Assembly (NCBI GenBank): GCA_043228905.1
Contig: JBHGNT010000058.1
Location: forward strand, 1 to 64,000
Length of the DNA stretch: 64,000 nucleotides
Source: Azolla caroliniana
Taxonomy: Eukaryota; Polypodiophyta
Direction: 5' to 3'
Positions 1-11,370 of this stretch are shown in pieces; position 1 is the stretch's first letter, and the number at the start of each line of letters is the position of its first letter. Under the pieces are notes generated by a model. The model saw only the letters and a program-made list of their open reading frames with translations. It had not been told where the DNA came from and searched no databases. The translations under genes and the position numbers were made by a program.

Positions 1-386
1 AGAAGCTCTCTCCATATTATCTCGATTATTTTTCTTTTCCTTCTCAACTCCCTTATCTTAGGGAAGCTATCTCTCAAGTAAACCATAATTTCCATACGGA
101 AGCAATCTCTCAAAATCCAAAATTCCTTGTCAAAGCCATATCACTCAAGAATCATAATCTCTTATTTCCTCTAATCTATTATTCTAATCATCTCCATAAG
201 ATAAAACTTTTGTAATCCCAATCTTGAGATTGATTATAATCTTTCTTTCCATTTATTAATGAAATTTGTGAATCTTTATCATTTTGTATTAATTGTTTAA
301 TATAATCATACGAATCTGATATCTTCTAGTCGAAGGCCCCGGGGTCCTGCCTCAAGTTCGCGTATCCTCGTCGTATTTTCGCGACA
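1..386. mobile_element. Partial unidentified insertion, probably the end of an LTR element
   Basis: These bases do not match the satellite monomer that starts abruptly at about 387 in the 3' half of a B-type tRNA-like unit (acgcccgggtacaag). The segment ends GCGACA, compatible with the CA end of an LTR, and has a T-rich, polyadenylation-like stretch around 240-310 followed by a GC-rich tail (about 330-385). No coding sequence is visible. It is cut by the window edge, so family and orientation cannot be fixed. Confidence 0.4.
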
Positions 387-580
387 ACGCCCGGGTACAA
401 GTAGATATATCCTATATCATGAGTTAATATGGCATTGATAAAAACCCTTGAAATTATTAAATCTTACAAAAAGAGATTGTGTTAGAATAATCGTCAGTTT
501 TTTGTTGATGCTTGCGCAATATATAAATATTATTTATTTCTCATCAATGATAGCAAGATTAAAAAGCACAGAAGATGTGA

Positions 581-653
581 TCCATGATAGTCTAGTTGGT
601 TAGGATACTCAGTCCTCACCTGAGAGACCCGGGTTCAACTCCCGGGAATGGAA
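581..653 (+). pseudogene. tRNA-Glu(CTC)-like copy
   Basis: A-box and B-box (GGTTCAACTCC) are intact, and the anticodon stem CTCAG/CTGAG and T-stem pair fully. Two mismatches lie at the base of the acceptor stem, and the loop TCCTCAC has C instead of the invariant U33. Confidence 0.75.
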
Positions 654-1707
654 ACGACAATATCATATATTAAATTTTCGACGCATATCATGTGTTATCT
701 GTTTGATAACTGAATAACTCAAGTCCTAAAGTAGGTATTACAATAATGTACAATTAACAAAACCATCAACTTTATGTTTCAACGATTGATGACGAGCTTT
801 ACTTTGATTTTGTTCTCCTAACATCAATTCCTAAACTTAATTCCATTATTCTATTAATGGTAGAGGTTTGGAAAGAAATTGGACAAAACATTATGTTGTT
901 CGGGACAACAAGAAGAAGGAAATATTATATGGTTATCCCTCAACATTATTACGATAAATTAGTACACCAACAATTATAGTTTAGATAACTTGATACAATT
1001 TCAAACAATACGCATAGATTGCAGAATAACTGTTTGATAACTCAAAAACTCAAGACCTAAAGTAGATGTTATAATAATGTACAATTAATAAAATAATCAA
1101 CATTATGTTTGAAGGATTGATGACGAACATTGCTTTCCTTTTTTTCTCCTAACATCCATTTCTAAACTTAATCCCATTATTGAATTGATAGTAGAGGTTT
1201 CAAATGAAATTTGACAAAATATTATGTTGTTCGGGACAAGAAGAAGCAATATATTTAGTCGTGGTTATTTCTCAACATGGTCATGACAAATTAGTACACC
1301 GACAATTATAGTTTGGATAACTTCATAGAATTTCCAAAAATACGCATAGATTGTAGAATAATGGTGAACTCTCAATCAACATTGCACCATATTTCTTTAA
1401 TTGAACCAAAGCACTAGAATATTACATTAACTAACTCATTTACTAAATGAATTCCATTGTAGTCTAGTTGGTTCAGATCCATTATTTTTACACGAGACTC
1501 CCGGGTACAACAATTGGCATGGGAGAAACTAGATACATCATAGATCTAGAGTTAATATCGCATCAATGGAAACCCTTGAAATTATTAAATCTTATAACCG
1601 AGAGTGTGTTAGAATAATCCTCAGTTTCTCGTTGTTGCTTGCACAATATATAAATATTATTTATTACTAATCAATGATTGCAATATTAAAAACTACACAA
1701 GATGTGA

Positions 1708-1768
1708 TCCATTGTAGTCTAGTTGGTTAGGATACTCGGCTCTCACCCGAGAGACTCGGGTTCAACCA
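1708..1768 (+). pseudogene. tRNA-Glu(CTC)-like 5' fragment
   Basis: Acceptor 5' strand, D-arm and anticodon arm (CTCGG-CTCTCAC-CCGAG) match the consensus. The sequence breaks inside the T-loop and joins linker sequence, so the 3' acceptor strand is missing. The next copy starts only 120 bp from this one's start. Confidence 0.8.
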
Positions 1769-1827
1769 TAGCAATATTATTTATTAGTAATCAATCATAG
1801 CAATATGAAAAAGTACACTAGATATGA

Positions 1828-1900
1828 TCCATTCTAGTCTAGTTGGTTAGGATACTTGGCTCTCACCTTAGAGACCCAGGTTCAAGTCCCAGCAATGGAA
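1828..1900 (+). pseudogene. tRNA-Glu(CTC)-like copy
   Basis: Full length with CTC anticodon and a TTCAAGT T-loop. Mismatches occur in the anticodon stem (CTTGG/CTTAG), T-stem and acceptor base pair 7. Confidence 0.75.
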
Positions 1901-2637
1901 ACGACAATATCATATATTAAATTTCCGATGCATATCATGTGTTAACTATTTGATAACTCAAAAGCTCAAGACCTAAAGTAGGTATCAAACAAAAACTCAA
2001 AACCTAAAGTAGGTGTTACAATAATGTACAGTTAGCAAAATATTCAATATTATGTTTGGAGGATTGATAATGAATTTTACTTTGGTTTTTTTCTCCTAAC
2101 ATCAATTTCTAAACTTAATCCCATTATTCAATTAATACTAGAGGTTTCAAATGAAATTTGACAAAACATTATGTTGTTCGGGACAAGAAGAAGTAGTATA
2201 TTTAGTTGTGGTTATTCCTCAACATTGTTACGACAAATTAGTACACCAAAAATTATAGTTTGGATAATTTGATACAATTTCTAACAATACGCATAGATTG
2301 AAAAATAATAGTCAACTGTCGATGATCATTGCACAATGTTTCTTTCTTTGTAACAAAGGACTAGAATGGTACATTAGCTAATTCATTTACTAAATGAATT
2401 CCATTGTAATCAAGTTGCCTCGCATTCTTTGCATTTTACTTGACACGCTCGGGTACAAGTAGATATATCATATATCATGAGTTAATGTGGCATCGATAAA
2501 AACCCTTGAAAGTATTAAATCTTAAAAATGACAGTGTGTTAGAATAATTGTTAGTTTTTCGTTGATGGTTGCGCAATATATAAATATTATTTATTTCTAA
2601 TCAATGATTGCAATATTAAAAACCACACAAGATGTGA

Positions 2638-2710
2638 TCCATTGTAGTCTACTTGGTTAGATTACTCAGCTCTCATCCGAGAGACCCGGGTTCCACTCCC
2701 GGTAATGGAA
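2638..2710 (+). pseudogene. tRNA-Glu(CTC)-like copy
   Basis: The acceptor pairs throughout (one G-U) and the T-stem is perfect. The D-stem is broken (GTCT/GATT) and the T-loop is TTCCACT. It shares these variants with the copy at 4,351, so the two monomers are sisters. Confidence 0.78.
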
Positions 2711-3358
2711 AAGACAATATCATATATCAAATTTTGCAACCATATCATGTGTTAATTGTTTGATAACTCAAAAACTCAAGACCTAAAGTAGGTGTTCCAA
2801 TAATGTACAATTAACAAAATAATCAATATTATGCTCGAAGGATTGATGACGAACTTTACTTTGATTTTTTTCTCCTAACATGAATTTCTAAACTTACTCC
2901 CATTATTTGATTAATAGTAAATGTTTCAAATGAAATTGGACAAAACATAATGTTGTTCGAGACAACAAAAAGATGTATAGTTGGTTGTGGTTGTTCGTCA
3001 ACATTGGTACGACAAATTAGTACATCAACAATTATAGTTTGGATAACTCGATACAATTTCAAACAATACGCATAGATTGCAGAATAATGGTCAACTGTCG
3101 ATAAGCATTGCTAAATGAATTCCATTGTAATCAAGTTGCCTCAAATCGTTGATTCTTACTCGAAACACGATAGGAAAAACTAGATACATTATATATCATG
3201 AGTTACTGTGGCATCGATAAAAAGCCGTGAAATTATTAAATCTTAAAAACAACAGTGTGTTACAACAATCCTCAGTTTTTCATTGATGCTTAAGGAATAT
3301 ATAAATATTATTTATTACCAATCAATGATTAGAATATTAAAAAGTGCACAAGATGTGA

Positions 3359-3431
3359 TCCATTGAAGTCTAGTTGGTTAGAATACTTGGCTCTCACCCG
3401 AGATACCCGTGTTCATCTCCTGGCAATAGAA
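3359..3431 (+). pseudogene. tRNA-Glu(CTC)-like copy
   Basis: CTC anticodon. Single lesions in positions 8-9 (AA), D-stem, T-stem (CCGTG/CCTGG) and acceptor (CAATAGA). Confidence 0.72.
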
Positions 3432-3870
3432 AGGACAATATCATATATAAAATTTTGCGACGCATGTCATGTGTTAACTGTTTGATAACTCAAAAACTCA
3501 AGACGTAAAGTAGTTACAGTAATGTACAATTAATAAAATGAACTCAAAAACTCAAGCTCTAAAGTAGTCGTTACATTAATGTACAATTAACAAAATAATC
3601 AATATTATGTTTGATGGATTGATAATGAACTTTGCTTTGATTTTTTTCTCCTCACATCAATTTCTAAACTTAATACAAATATTCAATTAATAGTAGAGGT
3701 TTCTAATGAACTTTGACAAAACATAATGTGGTTCGGGACAAGGCGAAGCAGTATATTTAGTCGTGGTTATTCCTCAACATTGTTACGACAAATTAGTACA
3801 CCAACATTGTTTCTTGATTTGAAGTAAAAGACTAGAATATTATATTAACCAATTCATTTACTAAAAGACT

Positions 3871-3943
3871 TCCACTATAGTCTAGTTGGTTAGGATACTC
3901 GGCTTTCACCCCAGAGACCCGTGTTCAACTACCGGCAATGAAA
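3871..3943 (+). pseudogene. tRNA-Glu(TTC)-like copy fused to a B-type flank
   Basis: Anticodon TTC. The upstream flank is that of a B-type unit, and the acceptor start TCCACTA resembles that of some B-type copies. Unequal recombination between A and B copies, removing the 250-bp B-A linker, is the simplest explanation. Confidence 0.72.
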
Positions 3944-4350
3944 ACGAGTATATCATATATTAAATTTCCGGCTCATAGCATGTGTTAACGGTTTGATAAC
4001 TCAAGACCTAAAGTAGGTGTTACAATAATGTAGAATTACGAAAATAATCAATATTATGTTTGAAGGATTGATGACGAACTTTGCTTTGATATTTCTCTCT
4101 TAACATCAATTTCTAAAGTTAATCCCATTATTCAATTAATAGTAGAGGTTTCAAATGAAATTTGACAAAACATTATGTTGTTTAGGACGAAAAGAAGCAA
4201 TATATTCAGTCATGGTTATTTATCAACATGGTTACGACAAATGACAATGTGTTAGAATAATTGTCAGTTTTTCGTTGATGGTTGCCCAATATATAAATAT
4301 TATTTATTTCTAATCAATGATTGCAATATTAAAATGCACACAAGATGTGA

Positions 4351-4423
4351 TCCATTGTAGTCTACTTGGTTAGATTACTCAGCTCTCACCCGAGAGACCC
4401 GGGTTCCACTCCTGGTAATGGAA
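4351..4423 (+). pseudogene. tRNA-Glu(CTC)-like copy
   Basis: Sister of 2,638. Acceptor and T-stem pair throughout. The D-stem is broken, the anticodon stem has one A-C mismatch, and the T-loop is TTCCACT. Confidence 0.78.
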
Positions 4424-5145
4424 AACACAATATCATATATCAAATTTTGTAACAATATCATGTGTTAATTGTTTGATAACTCAAAAACTCAAGACCTAAA
4501 GTAGGTGTTCCAATAATGTACAATTAACAAAATAATCAATATTATGTTTGAAGGATTGATGACGAACTTTGCTTTGATTTTTTTCTCCTAACATCAATTT
4601 CTAAACTTAATCCCATTATTCAATTAATAGTATAGGTTTCAAATGAAATTTGACAAAACATTATGTTGTTCGGGACAAGAAGAAGCAGTATATTTAGTCG
4701 TGGTTATTCCTCAACATTGTTACGATAAATTAGTACACCAAGAATTATAGTTTGGATAACTTGATACAATTTCTAAAAATACACATAGATTGTCGAATAA
4801 TGGTGAATTCTCGATAAGCATTGCACCATGTTTCTTTATTTGAACAAAAGCACTTGAATATTACATTAACTAATTCATTTACTAAATGAATTCCATTGTA
4901 TTCTAGTTGGTTTGGATAATTGTTTTTTACACAAGACTACCGACTACAACAATAAGCATTGGAAAAACTAGATACATCATACATCATGACGTAATGTCGC
5001 GTAGATAAAAACCATTCAAATTATTTTAATCTTAAAAACGAGAGTGTGTTAGAATAATCCTCAGTTTCTCGTTGATGCTTTCGCAATATATCAAGATTAC
5101 TTATTACTAATCTATGATTGCAATATATCTTTACACAAGATAGGA

Positions 5146-5218
5146 TCTATTCTAGTCTAGTTGGTTAGGATACTCTGCTTTCACCCGAGAGACCCGTGTT
5201 CAACTCCCGGCAATGGAA
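5146..5218 (+). pseudogene. tRNA-Glu(TTC)-like copy
   Basis: TTC anticodon with a TTCAACT T-loop. One mismatch each in acceptor (position 7), anticodon stem and T-stem. Confidence 0.75.
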
Positions 5219-5868
5219 ATGACAATATCATATTATAAATTTTTAACGCATACCATGTGTTAACTATTTGATAACACAAAAACTCAAGACCTAAAGGAGT
5301 TGTTACAATAATGTAAAATTAACAAAATAATCAATATTATGTTTGAAGGATTGATGACAAACTTTAGTTTGGTTTTTATAGTTTCGATAACTTGATAGAA
5401 TTTCCAAACATACGCATAGATAGTAGAATAATGTTGAACTCTCGATCAAGATTGCACCATAGTTTTTTATTTGAAGAAAAGCACTAGAATATTACATTAA
5501 CTAATTCATTTACTAAATGAATTCTATTGTAGTCTAGTTGGTTTGGATCCTTGTTTTTCACACGAGACTCTTGGGTACAACAATAGGCATTGGAAAAACT
5601 AGATACGTCATAGATCATGAGGTAATGTCACATCGATAAAAACCCTTGAAACTATTTAATTTTAAAAACGAGTGTGTGTTAGAATAATCCTCAGTTTCTC
5701 GTTGATGGTTGTGCAATAAATAAATATTATTTATTACCAATCAATGATTTATCACTAATCAATAATTGCAATATTAAAAAGTGTACCAGATGTTATCCAT
5801 GGTTGCAATATATAATATTAGTTATTACTAATCTATGATTGCAATATTAAGAAGTACATAAGATAGGA

Positions 5869-5941
5869 TTCATTGTAGTCTAGTTGGTTAGGATACTCGG
5901 CTTTCACTTGAGAGATCCGGGTTGAACTCCTGGCAATGGAA
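5869..5941 (+). tRNA. tRNA-Glu(TTC)-like, near-intact fold
   Basis: All four stems pair, allowing G-U (acceptor TTCATTG/CAATGGA, anticodon stem CTCGG/TTGAG, T-stem CCGGG/CCTGG). The anticodon is TTC. The one serious lesion is C56 to G in the T-loop (TTGAACT), which also damages the B-box, so function is doubtful. Confidence 0.5.
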
Positions 5942-6964
5942 ACGAGTATATCATATATTAAATTTTCGACTCATAGCATGTGTTAACGGTTTGAAAACTC
6001 AAAAACTCAAGACCTAAAGTAGATGTTCCAATAATGTACAATTAACAAAATAATCAATATTATGTTTGAAGGATTGATGACGAAGTTTGCTTTCATTTTT
6101 CTCTCCTAACATCAATTTCTAAACTTAATCCCATTATTCAATTAATCATAGAGGTTTCAAATGAAATTTGACAAAACATTATGTTGTTCGGGACAAGAAG
6201 AAGAAATATATTTTGTCGTGGTCATTTCTCAACATGGTTACGACAAATTAGTACACTGACAATTATAGTTTGGATAACTGGATAGAATTTCCAAAAATAC
6301 GCATACATTGTAGAATAATGGTGAACTCTCGATCAACATTGCACCAAATTTCTTTATTTGAAGCAAACCACTAGAATATTATGTTTGAAGTATTGAAAAT
6401 GTACTTTACTTTAATTTTTTTCTCCTAACATTAATTTCTAGACTTAATCCCATTATTCGATTAATGGTATAGGTTTCGAATGAAATTGCACCAAACATTA
6501 TGTTTTTCGGGAAAACAAGAAGCAGTACATCCAGTTGTGGTTATTCCTAAACATTGTTACGATAAATTAGTAAACCAACAAGTATAGTTTTGATAATTTG
6601 ATACAATTTCAAAAAATACTCATAGATTGCAAAATACTGGTCAACTGTCGACAAGCATTGCACCATGTTTCTTTATTTGTAGCAATGCACTAGAATAGTA
6701 CATTAACTAATTCATTTACTCAATGAATTCCATTCTAATCATTTTCACCCGAGATGCGCGGGTACAACCACATGCATAGGAAAAACTAGATACATCATAG
6801 ATCATGAGTTAATTTGGTATCGATAAAAACCCGTGAAATTATTAAATCTTAAAAATGAGAGTGTGTTAGAATAATCTTCTGTTTCTTGTTGATGCTTGCG
6901 CAATATATGAATATTCTTTATTACTAATCAATGATTGCAATATTAAAAAGTGCACAAGATGTGA

Positions 6965-7037
6965 TCCATTATAGTCTAGTTGGTTAGAATGCTTGGCTAT
7001 CACACGAGAGACCCGGGTTCAACTCCTAGGAATAGAT
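6965..7037 (+). pseudogene. tRNA-Glu-like copy with altered anticodon (ATC)
   Basis: Loop CTATCAC gives ATC instead of CTC/TTC. The 3' acceptor strand is degraded (GAATAGA) and runs straight into mid-monomer linker. Its closest relative is the copy at 23,404. Confidence 0.72.
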
Positions 7038-7174
7038 TGCACCAACAATTATAGCTTGGATAACTTGATACAATTTCAAACAATACGCATTGATAGCAGA
7101 ATAATGGTCAACTGTAGTAAAGCACTCGAATCTTACATTAACTAATTCATTTACTAAATGAATTCCACTATAGT

Positions 7175-7179
7175 CTAGT
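7175..7179. repeat. Target-site duplication of TE1 (left)
   Basis: CTAGT, repeated at 14,655-14,659. It lies in the A-box of a B-type tRNA-like unit. The uninterrupted relative at 23,614-23,618 confirms the boundary. Confidence 0.85.
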
Positions 7180-7413
7180 TGTCCGGAATAGTACTAAAGC
7201 AGAGATGGAATTAGTGCTAAGAAGAACAGTACTATGAGTACTAAGAGGACGGGACTGCGTAAGATTTCCGAGAGAGAGGAAGTGAGAAGAGGAGAGAGAG
7301 AGATAGGATGATGACAGCAGCTCTTATATTATATGAAAGATAAGTACAAATTGGCTAAGAGGCTTAAGACTGGTGTTGAACCAATTTGGTTCAAAACAAT
7401 GCCTTGTGCCTCC

Positions 7414-7421
7414 TTTTATAG
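7414..7421 (-). promoter_or_regulatory. TATA box of TE1 3' LTR
   Basis: CTATAAAA on the minus strand, followed 33 nt downstream by AAATTGGTTCAA, the predicted RNA 5' end. In this LTR transcription would run outward into satellite DNA. Confidence 0.6.
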
Positions 7422-7527
7422 TGTTTTTAGGAATAATCCTGAAGCTTCTAGAATGTTCCAGAGAGATCTGGAATATACATCAATTTTCTATGATAAAGCA
7501 TAAATAAAAATAGTATCCTACAAATTA

Positions 7528-7595
7528 CAATTCATAGTCTAATGGTAAGAGCTCGACCCATGTAGCATAAGGTCATGGGTTCGAGTCTTGCCATA
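7528..7595 (+). other. tRNA-like sequence inside the TE1 LTR, antisense to the element
   Basis: TAGTCTAATGG (7,535-7,545) fits a Pol III A-box and GGTTCGAGTCT (7,578-7,588) a B-box, spaced as in tRNA genes. A GACC/GGTC stem lies between them. The anticodon loop is too long for a working tRNA, so this is a tRNA- or SINE-like remnant. Copies are at 14,579-14,646 and 32,061-32,128. Confidence 0.5.
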
Positions 7596-7603
7596 TCATG
7601 ACA

Positions 7604-7620
7604 CTATCTCCCCCTTAAAG
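7604..7620 (-). promoter_or_regulatory. TE1 polypurine tract
   Basis: Minus strand reads CTTTAAGGGGGAGATAG immediately before the 3' LTR (TGTCATG), the expected plus-strand primer site. It overlaps the ancestral Pol stop codon (7,615-7,617). Confidence 0.8.
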
Positions 7621-8931
7621 ACGACGAGTGGAACGAGTCGGCGCTAATTGTGGACCGGGTTTGTCCGGATACTTTCGGTGGAAATCGGCAAGAAGATCCT
7701 GTGCATTGGCAACATGTTAGACGGGTTCCCAAGTACGTTCGCTTAGACTATAACCGAACCAATCGACCAAGTAATAAAGTTTGCTGCGAACAAGTTTGGA
7801 ATCGAGGATGGCAGCAACTTCATACTTCGGGCCGGCGTCCAACTCCAGCGGGGGCGGCGGTGGTGTCACACGATCGGGAATGGTGTTTGCTTTATAAGGT
7901 TCAAGAAGAGAACAATGGAAAACCGGATGTATCTGAAGCTACAAAGGGAGATCAAGGCGGAAGGAGACATCATTAATCTTACCCGTAATACGGAAGGGAC
8001 CGAGTCGTCGATAATCCAACTTGTCGCACGGTCGAGTAGTCTTGATGTGACGACGTAAGAGCCATACTCGATCTCCGATGGCAAAAGAGGAGGGAATCCG
8101 ATGACGATCCGCATAAGTCTTTTGTGTGTGTTGAGCATGACGAAGGTGAGTAGAGAGATCCATCTGGATCTTGCGTAGCCTCTCCAAATGATCCTCGGCA
8201 TGAGGGTTGGTAGGTAGCTCCAGAGTGTCGATCACCGACCAGTGAGGATGGAAACCGGTATAAGAGAAAAATGGGGAGACCCGAGTCGAGGAGTGAATAG
8301 CATTATTATACGCAAACTCCGCAAAGTGGAGAATCTCGGCCCAATCGTCCTGTTGATAACTCAGCGTTTGGTTTGTTCGTTCCGCCTGCCCGTCAGTCTG
8401 AGGATGGTAGCCGGAGGAGAGGTTGCAGGAGACCTTGAGCATCTTGAAGAGATGCTACCAAAATTTGGAGACGAATTGCGGGCCTCGGTCACTGATAATA
8501 CTGTCTGAGAGGCCATGATGCCGAAATACCTCACGCATAACAAGAGCGGCGGTTTCCTCGCTAGTGATGGCTTTAGTACACGGCACAAAATGTGCCATCT
8601 TCGTGTATCGATCGACGACGGTTAGGATAGCATCGAACCCCTTCGAAACCGGCAGATCTGTGATAAAATCAAGACAAATAGACTGCCACGGCTTACTTGG
8701 AATCGGTAAGGGTTCCAACAAGCCATATGGATGGTGTCGTGGCATCTTTGCTCGGCAACAAACATCACAGGTACGAACGTAGTCGTCAACAAAACGGCGC
8801 ATGTGGAGCCACCAAAAAGATCGCTGCCCTAGCTCCAACGTCTTAGTACTACCGAAATGTCCCGCGTATGGGTGTCGTGACAATGTTGGACGATTTGAAG
8901 GCAACAGGAGCAATCGGGGACATATACGCAC
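7615..8931 (-). pseudogene. TE1 integrase and chromodomain (broken)
   Basis: In the element this region would insert cDNA into the genome and read histone marks. The upstream piece (8,455-8,931) keeps the zinc-finger end (CDVC), the core's first Asp (LDFI) and second Asp (SDRG). The next piece (7,939-8,442), in a different frame, has the catalytic Glu (QAERTNQ) and the C-terminal GPY/F-type module (LGPF). After a TAG stop at 7,939-7,941 the same frame continues with a chromodomain carrying the Y...W...Y cage-type residues (LVDWFGY, TWEP), is broken by TAA at 7,717-7,719, and ends at TAA 7,615-7,617. The chromodomain pattern fits group I (canonical cage), as in Tf1/sushi/Tcn1-type elements. 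At least two stops and one frameshift make it non-functional. Confidence 0.85.
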
Positions 8932-9148
8932 TTTTTAAAGAATAACAAACCATCATGATATTCAAATTGTCAGTAGTCAATACCTGGTTGTTGAGACCGA
9001 GAACAGGATGCCCGAGAAGTATCAATGTGCGCCAGGATGTCTTGAGCAAAACTATCCGTCTTCAAGTTTGCACGTATGTCATCGGTAATCCGTGAATCCA
9101 TCAGGGTGTGAAAAATCCGCGTCGTGTGCAATCATGTTGGTCCCAAGA

Positions 9149-10419
9149 TTACTTGCTTTTGATTATCAAATGTTGCGTCACCAGGACGAGGTGCAAGATA
9201 GTGCATTTGCTTTTCCTGGCTGCTTCCCCGGTCGATATGTGATTTTGAAGTCGAAATGCGTGAGGAATTAATTGCGCCCACCGAGCTTGCCGTCGATTTA
9301 GTACGCGAGCGTTCTGAAAATAAGCAAGATTTTTATGATCGCTAAAGACAATGACCTGATGTGGAGAGCCCTCTAAGAAATGCCGCCATTGTACAAATGA
9401 ATCCACGATGGCTAATAACTCCTTGTCATGTATTTCGTAGTTGATTTCTGCGACATCGAATTTGCGCGAATGGAAAGCCACCGGATGCAACTCTTCCTTA
9501 TCGCCTTATTGAGAAAGGATGCTACCGAGGGCGAAATCTGATGCGTCGGCCTCCATGATGAATGGTTTGCTTGTATCCACATGAGCTAGAATCGGTGCTG
9601 ATGTAAAGGCTTTCTTAAGATGCCGAAAAGCCATATCTGCTTCTATGGACCAAAGAAATGCTTGGCCCTTCTTCGTAAGTTGTGTGAGAGGTAAAATAAT
9701 CTTCGAGTAATCCTGTATAAACTTACGGTAGAAGTTAGCAAAACCTAGAAAACATTGTACATCTCGTACCGACTGTGGAATTTGCCACTCTAGTACAGTT
9801 TGGATTTGAGCTGGATCCATGGTGATGCCCTTTGAGGAGATGACGTAGCCTAGAAATTCCACTTGCTTGCAGTCAAAGCTACATTTTTCTAGCTTGGAAT
9901 AAAGACCATTCTCACGGAGTAGCTTTAGTACTAATAGTACATGAGAATCGTGCTCTTCCTGGGTCTTCGAATAAATCAATAGATCATCCAGATAAATGAT
10001 CAAACAGATATCCAAGAGGTCTCTGAATATATCATTTGCCATGTGACTGTGGGTGCATTGGTTAGGCCAAACGGCATAACAGTATACTCGAAATGCCCAT
10101 ACCGCGTGCGAAGGGAGGTCTTCCACTCATCTCCCGGTCGGATTTGCACGAGGTTATACGCTCCTCATAGGTCAATTTTAGTAAAAAACTTGGCACCATT
10201 AACTCGCTCTAAAAGACTTGATATAAGAGGAAGTGCATAGCTATTCCGGATGGTGACTTTATTCAATCTGCGGTAATCAACGACAAGACGAAGTGAGCCA
10301 TCTTTCTTCTTGACAAAGAAGATGGGTGCACCGGCCGGAGATTTCGAATGGCGGATGAACCCGCTTGCCAAGTTCTCCTCTATGTAGGCTCGAAGGACTT
10401 CTAACTCGGTGGGTGACAA
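9149..10419 (-). pseudogene. TE1 reverse transcriptase and RNase H (broken)
   Basis: RT begins at 10,419 with the fingers region ([21 protein letters not shown]) and reaches the first catalytic region (KIDL), followed at once by TGA where chromoviruses usually have Arg (CGA), a CpG-type decay. The frame continues to MPFGLTNAP and shifts again. The YLDD active site (IIYLDDLLIYS) lies in 9,506-10,126, followed by the connection and the start of RNase H (EADASDFALG). The RNase H remainder is in 9,149-9,490 (KELLAIV, SDHKNL) in another frame. Upstream it joins copy 1 of the internal tandem repeat. Confidence 0.87.
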
Positions 10420-11370
10420 GTTGTAAATTGGTCCCCATGGTGGCTCGGTTCCTGGTTGTAAATCGATGGGACAGTCATAGGGACGGTGATGAGGAAGGGT
10501 ACCGGCTTTTACCTTGTCAAATACATCGGCATAAGGATGATATTTTGCCGGAAGTTGTACAGAGGAGTCCTTCTTGGGGTGAAATGGTCAAAACTTGGTG
10601 AGTTGATTCTTGGGGTGGTCGATATCAGACTTCTCTTGTTCTCCAATCTATGGTTGGATTATGTAATTCAAACCAAGGTAATCCTAGGACAATGGGATGC
10701 TCTGGACTACTAATTATATTAAATGATATTACACACACAAAACTACTTAGGACAACCTGAATGGGTTCTGATTCTTCTACAATATTCCCGGAAGCAATGG
10801 GACGACCATCAATGACTACTACAGATGCGGGACAAGGAAGTTTTCTTAACGATATCTGAGAAGCTATAAAGACATAATCGATTTGCACGTCGTCGTTGCT
10901 TTTCTTCTTCCGATAACGGGCCGCGTCGATGCATGGTATCGATCTCCATCGGTGTCGAAGTATTTGCTTGAGGTATGTCTCGTACAAACGGTCTAGCCGC
11001 GACTGTGGCATAAGTGGGCTCCGGCCTAGCGCGTGGTATCTGTAATTGACGTTCCGAACGCCGTTCGAAAAGGCGGTTGTCACATCGGACCACTCGACTG
11101 ATTGCCTCTGTAATAGACTTTGGTTCTTCGGGGAAGGTTAGAAGTAGATCTTTGACATCATTTCGCAGACCATAGCGAAACTGCTCCATTAGTGCTTGAT
11201 CATCCCAGGGTATGTCGGAAGCGAGTAGGCGGAAATCCGCCGCGTAGGCCGAGGCTGGACGATCGCCTTGATGCAATCGCCGGATCTTGTTGATCGTCGT
11301 CCTGATGTTGTCGGTGTCTCCAAAGCAGGCTTTGAACTCACTAATAAAATCTTCAAAGTTATTAAGCAAG
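10192..11370 (-). repeat. TE1 internal tandem unit, copy 1 (1,179 bp)
   Basis: In element orientation it runs from mid-gag through the protease remnant to the start of RT, where it continues into the rest of pol. It holds ORFs for the gag C-half (10,809-11,378), the protease remnant (10,625-11,083) and part of the RT fingers (to 10,419). By eye it is identical to copy 2. Length 1,179 is 3 x 393, so the repeat keeps frame. Confidence 0.92.

Larger units (their letters stand above)
387..7174. repeat. tRNA-Glu-derived satellite, block 1
   Basis: Tandem, rearranged monomers of the tRNA-Glu satellite. Each full monomer runs: A-type tRNA-Glu-like sequence (about 73 bp); a linker of about 560 bp with conserved landmarks (caaaataatcaatattatg, a T-run before ctcctaacatcaa, catagattg); B-type degraded tRNA-like sequence; then about 250 bp of linker ending in ttgcaatattaaaaag before the next A. 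Ten A-type copies or fragments lie here. Monomers vary in length through deletions and fusions (for example A-like sequence joined directly to a B flank at 3,871). Short ORFs such as 2,856-3,062 are chance readings. No host gene is seen. Confidence 0.93.
7180..7603 (-). repeat. TE1 3' LTR
   Basis: 424 bp. In element orientation it begins TGTCATGATATGG and ends CCGGACA, a canonical TG...CA. It contains a TATA box (7,414-7,421), the predicted RNA start sequence (7,376-7,387) and an antisense tRNA-like sequence. Confidence 0.92.

Noticed and set aside
387-7174. CRISPR-like regular repeats
   Set aside because: Repeats are long, divergent, eukaryotic tRNA-derived monomers without short identical repeats, unique spacers or cas genes.
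7650-7976. 108-residue plus-strand ORF
   Set aside because: Lies opposite the TE1 chromodomain and integrase tail, which explains the sequence better.
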